Shown: positions 40,424 through 43,466 of the stretch, piece after piece | How positions within the stretch are numbered: the first letter of the stretch is position 1 | Layout: each line of letters starts with the position of its first letter | Assembly (NCBI GenBank): GCA_049512335.1 | Contig: JBEKXE010000014.1 | Coordinates: forward strand, 1-43,466 | DNA: 43,466 nt | Direction: 5' to 3' | From: Lustribacter sp049512335 | GTDB lineage: Bacteria > Vulcanimicrobiota > Vulcanimicrobiia > Vulcanimicrobiales > Vulcanimicrobiaceae | Made by a program: the position numbers and the translations under genes | Notes under the pieces: generated by a model | Databases searched by the model: none | Seen by the model: only the letters and a program-made list of their open reading frames with translations | Told to the model about the DNA's origin: nothing

Positions 40424-41793
40424 CGCTGCGCGCTGAGCTCGTTCACGGGCTTGGCATGGCCGGCCAGCCACTGCTCGCGGCGCGCGAACAGTCCGGGAAC
40501 GAGCGCGTTGACCCGATCGATGAGGGCGCGCAAGTCCGCACTCATCAGTTGGCCGCCGTCGACGACAAGGTTCCCGGCCACCATCGTCAGGTCGACGTCG
40601 CCGCCCTGAACGGCGTGAACGAGATTGTGGTGCAGGTTGAGATACGTACCGGTGAGGAGCGGTGTCATGCGCGGCGTATCGGTGCGCACGGCAATGATGT
40701 CGGCCGCTTTCCCAACCTCGAGGCTCCCAATCTCGGCATCGAGACCCAGCGCGCGCGCACCCGAGATGGTGGCCATCCGACAGACCGCCCAGGCATCGAG
40801 TGCCGAGGCGTCGAGGCGCGAAAGTTTTGCCAGCAGCGAGGCCGTCTTCATCTCTTCGAAGACGTCGAGATTGTTGTTCTCCTTCTCGCCGTCGGTTCCG
40901 AGGCCGACCGTCACGCCGGCCGCGAGCAGTGCTTCAACCGGTGCCGCACCGCTGGCGAGCTTCATGTTACTCACCGGATTGTGGGCAACACCGACACCGC
41001 GCTCGGCGATGAGCGCGATCTCCTCCTCCGACAGCCAAACGCAATGGGCGAGCAGAACCCGCGGAACGTCGAGCAGGCCGGCCCGTTCGAGGGCCTGGAT
41101 CGGACGAATGCCGTATCGACGCAGCGACTCCTCAACGTCGAACCGGCTTTCGTTGCTGTGCGTATGCAACCCGACCCCATAGTTGCGGCTCATCGCCGCC
41201 GCCCGCGCCCACGCTTCGGGAACGGCGTAAAACAGATGCTCGAGCCCAACCCAAACGTTGATCCGCCCGCCGGCGCCGCCATGCCAATCGCGGATCAGCT
41301 GCTCGTTCCCCGCCAACGTTTCGAAGTAGTCGTGATCGGGATGCTCGGCGACGTAGGGCACGAGGACGGCACGAATACCGAGATCGCGCGCTGCCCGTGC
41401 GCTGCCGTCCATGAAACGCCACATGTCGACGATCGTCGTCGTGCCCGAGAGGAGGGCTTCCGCGTAACAGAGCCTCGATGCCGCTTCGGCCTCGGCCGCG
41501 TTGAGCACGCGATGCATCGGATCGATGTAGCGCTGCAGCCACTCCCAAACCGGCAGTCCCTCAGCAGTCCCGCGCAGCAGTCCCGAGTGGGCGTGCGCGT
41601 TGACGAGGCCCGGCATCAGCAGGCGATCGCGCAGCCGGCGCACGGGGATGCCGGGATGGCCGCGCTCCAGGTCTGCTCCGTCGCCAACGTCGGCGATTCG
41701 GCCCCGGTCGTCGACCAGCACGGCACCGTCGACGATCACTCGCTCGTCGCTCGTCATCGGAAGGACGAGGTCCGCTCGAAGGAGCGCCGGCAT
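40420..41793 (-). CDS. TRZ/ATZ-type amidohydrolase (aminohydrolase/deaminase)
   Basis: This 457-aa protein has the metal site H67-x-H69 (GLVNAHAHSGL), later histidines in HTHSNES and LAHCVW, and the aspartate in GLGTDGEKENNNLDVFEEMK. It resembles MtaD/8-oxoguanine deaminase/atrazine-chlorohydrolase relatives that deaminate nucleobase-like rings. Start ATG 41793 follows the NCS1 permease gene by 5 bases. An 872-codon frame through this region merges with the permease antisense and is not a single gene. Confidence 0.92.
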   Translation of the reverse strand: MPALLRADLVLPMTSDERVIVDGAVLVDDRGRIADVGDGADLERGHPGIPVRRLRDRLLMPGLVNAHAHSGLLRGTAEGLPVWEWLQRYIDPMHRVLNAAEAEAASRLCYAEALLSGTTTIVDMWRFMDGSARAARDLGIRAVLVPYVAEHPDHDYFETLAGNEQLIRDWHGGAGGRINVWVGLEHLFYAVPEAWARAAAMSRNYGVGLHTHSNESRFDVEESLRRYGIRPIQALERAGLLDVPRVLLAHCVWLSEEEIALIAERGVGVAHNPVSNMKLASGAAPVEALLAAGVTVGLGTDGEKENNNLDVFEEMKTASLLAKLSRLDASALDAWAVCRMATISGARALGLDAEIGSLEVGKAADIIAVRTDTPRMTPLLTGTYLNLHHNLVHAVQGGDVDLTMVAGNLVVDGGQLMSADLRALIDRVNALVPGLFARREQWLAGHAKPVNELSAQR

Positions 41794-41798
41794 CGCCC

Positions 41799-43160
41799 TT
41801 ACGCCGGCTCGGCTTGCGGGGCGGGCTCTTGCTCTTCGCGCACCCCTAAACGCGAAATGCGCTGCGCGGCAACGTAGGCGAGTCCGGCCACAAAGAAACC
41901 GACGAAATAGCCCACGTCGATCCCGCCCAGAAGCTTTGCGATCGGGCCCGTGTACACGTCGGTCGACGAGAACAAGAGGATCGTCACGGGGGTGACGACT
42001 GCGAAGATCGTCGCGCCGAAGCGCCAACCCCGTTCCGCAAAGCGTTCCGTGTGCGGGATGAGAAACCAATCCGCGAGCACGATGCCGATCCAGGGCGATA
42101 TCCAATACAAGAGCAAAATCAAATAATTCGTATAGAGTCCGGTAAAGCTGCCCTCGCCGATCACCGCAAGCGCATACGCGAGCAGGCTCGCCACGACTGC
42201 CGATACCGGCCGAGGAATCTTCACACCGGCCGAGATCAGGCTGTAGGATGCCGTCGTCGTGTTGATCGTGCTCCCCGCGAGCGCTCCGATCGAGATCACG
42301 AGCAGGACGACCGGCGCGAGGGCTCCGCTCAATCTTGCAACGTCGGCAATAAATGCGGCGGGCGTCGTATCGATGATCCCGGTCGTGGTGACGAAGCCGA
42401 AGAGCTCCATCGCAAGGCTCGATCCTGCCAGGCCGACAAAGACGAGCCAGAAGACCTTCGCCGGTGAGGTGGATTTGGCGACATAGCGCGTATAATCCGA
42501 CGAGTACGGCGCCCACGAGAGCGTGTTGGCAGCGACGACGGAGAACCCGAGCAGAAATGCCGCAAGCGAGAACGCGTGGTGCGCCTGGGAGGTGACGCCG
42601 CCGCGCATGAACGCCGCGACGACGATGATCCCGAAAGCAACGACCAGCACATACCCGACGAACTTCTGCAACAGTTGAACGACGTGGTGGCCGTAAACGC
42701 TGGCGATCAGGACGGCTCCGGCGAGCGCCGCCAGTGCCAGCCAAAACGGAATCGCAATGCCGGCGAGCGCGAACATCGCAATCACGGCAAGCGTCGCGGG
42801 GACGTTGCCCACCGCAACCCAGCCGACACACATCACGTAGTTGATAGACGCCGGCAAACGCGTTCCGGCACGGCCGAAGGCAAACCGGGAATTCTCGATC
42901 TGCGTGAGACCGGTCGCCGGGCCCATCATGGCGGAAAACGCCGTCGGCAACACGCCGATGACGTTCCCTGCGATGATGGCGAGCAGTCCCCACCATAGAT
43001 CGAGCCCGGCTGCTGCGATCAGCAGACCGATCATCCACGTCGGCGCGTTGAAATTGGGCGAGAAGTGACTCCAGAAGACCTTCTCGATCGCCATCGTGCG
43101 ATGCGCTTCCGGAACGCCCAGGTCGACGATCGAGGCATCGGAGGCTTCCGATACCGCCAT
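41799..43160 (-). CDS. NCS1-family nucleobase:cation symporter (CodB/purine-cytosine permease-like)
   Basis: This 453-aa transporter has about 12 helices. The N-terminal FWSHFSPNFNAPTWMIGLL carries the substrate-binding region of NCS1 carriers, and SWAPYSSDYTRY and IGALAGSTINTTTASYSL are family motifs. AAAGAGGG lies about 7 bases before the ATG. Cotranscribed with the aminohydrolase, it probably imports the ring compound that enzyme deaminates. Confidence 0.93.
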   Translation of the reverse strand: MAVSEASDASIVDLGVPEAHRTMAIEKVFWSHFSPNFNAPTWMIGLLIAAAGLDLWWGLLAIIAGNVIGVLPTAFSAMMGPATGLTQIENSRFAFGRAGTRLPASINYVMCVGWVAVGNVPATLAVIAMFALAGIAIPFWLALAALAGAVLIASVYGHHVVQLLQKFVGYVLVVAFGIIVVAAFMRGGVTSQAHHAFSLAAFLLGFSVVAANTLSWAPYSSDYTRYVAKSTSPAKVFWLVFVGLAGSSLAMELFGFVTTTGIIDTTPAAFIADVARLSGALAPVVLLVISIGALAGSTINTTTASYSLISAGVKIPRPVSAVVASLLAYALAVIGEGSFTGLYTNYLILLLYWISPWIGIVLADWFLIPHTERFAERGWRFGATIFAVVTPVTILLFSSTDVYTGPIAKLLGGIDVGYFVGFFVAGLAYVAAQRISRLGVREEQEPAPQAEPA

Positions 43161-43232
43161 ATCAGCCCTCTTTCAACAAACGTACTCGTGCGAGCGTAGC
43201 CGATCGCGTGGCGGAATACTATCCACCGAACG

Positions 43233-43466
43233 ATGGACTTGCGCCGCTGCGAGGTCGACGATATCCTACGTAAGATGCGCGACGAAGGCGTAGAAACCGT
43301 GCTATGGGACGATTGGCACGCGGTCGCCGAGGTGGAAACGGTCCGCCTCACCGGACCGTTTGCCACGGCGCTCTTTGGCCGGCCGCTGGTCATTGCCGAA
43401 GCACCGGGCGGGATGACCGTCGCCTACGCGGAGAGTGCGACGCCGCTTCCGGCGCAGATCAAATAC
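43233..43466 (+). CDS. Hypothetical protein, N-terminal part (runs off the window)
   Basis: An ATG at 43233 opens a frame with no stop for 78 codons to the window edge. The predicted start is MDLRRCEVDDILRKMRDEG, followed by VETVLWDDWHAVAEVE and a beta-rich segment. Codon use is normal for the region. It is divergent from the NCS1 permease with 72 bases between starts. No family recognised; the frame may extend far beyond the window. Confidence 0.55.
   Translation, partial: MDLRRCEVDDILRKMRDEGVETVLWDDWHAVAEVETVRLTGPFATALFGRPLVIAEAPGGMTVAYAESATPLPAQIKY

Noticed and set aside
40420..43038. 872-codon single minus-strand protein
   Set aside because: The C-terminal half is the aminohydrolase; the N-terminal half is the wrong frame of the NCS1 permease. 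They are two genes 5 bases apart.

Overview
This is a compact, mostly very G+C-rich bacterial chromosome segment. Flagellar rod genes, an outer-membrane-like secreted protein and Tat-type signals sit beside the DivIVA/SepF division pair. That mix suggests a flagellated diderm of the Terrabacteria type. Gene content and order would fit Candidatus Eremiobacterota/Vulcanimicrobiota (WPS-2), but this is an inference from memory, not a database match.

Region 1 (1-15490) is largely housekeeping. It holds a NUDIX hydrolase, a SixA-type phosphatase, a VOC protein, two flagellar rod proteins (FlgG and a FlgF-like protein), an F420-reductase-like dehydrogenase, and a leftward run lgt-yggS-sepF-divIVA. 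A rightward run follows: ccdA-lspA-[insert]-rluD-tgt-secreted barrel-like protein. Most of these genes overlap by 4 nt (ATGA/GTGA).

The insert (about 8.15-12.70 kb) is the most unusual part of the window. It is a four-gene cassette of visibly lower G+C that splits lspA from rluD. It encodes a heme-oxygenase-like diiron oxidase/oxygenase (HDO), a 121-aa protein with a Tat signal, a radical SAM protein with an extra C-terminal cysteine set, and a cobalamin-type radical SAM protein. The last has an unusual CX4CX2C motif and a C-terminal domain shaped like PqqD. It looks like a RiPP-type peptide-modification system acting on a Tat-exported small protein, and I do not recognise it as a described system.

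Region 2 (15.5-41 kb) is a catabolic/uptake island. It has eight periplasmic substrate-binding proteins (SBPs) of the SsuA/TauA/THI5 type but only one permease/ATPase pair (36722-38298). Each SBP sits beside a different enzyme: cupins, amidohydrolases, two paralogous luciferase-like flavin monooxygenases (LLM), FAH, VOC, a CoA transferase, a thiolase-fold protein with a DUF35 partner, and a 2-oxoglutarate/Fe(II) oxygenase. The thiolase-fold protein lacks the usual nucleophilic cysteine. The layout suggests scavenging of several organic N/S or aromatic compounds through interchangeable binding proteins.

Region 3 (40.4-43.5 kb) is an NCS1 nucleobase-type permease with a TRZ/ATZ-type aminohydrolase, followed by the start of a gene that runs off the window.

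Repeats: the interval 18.87-19.28 kb carries a 205-bp element with 29-bp imperfect inverted ends, plus a 34-bp tandem repeat. The window begins inside a second copy. Short pieces of the same end sequence supply the stop codons of lgt and lspA. I saw no tRNA, rRNA, CRISPR array, transposase or convincing intrinsic terminator.
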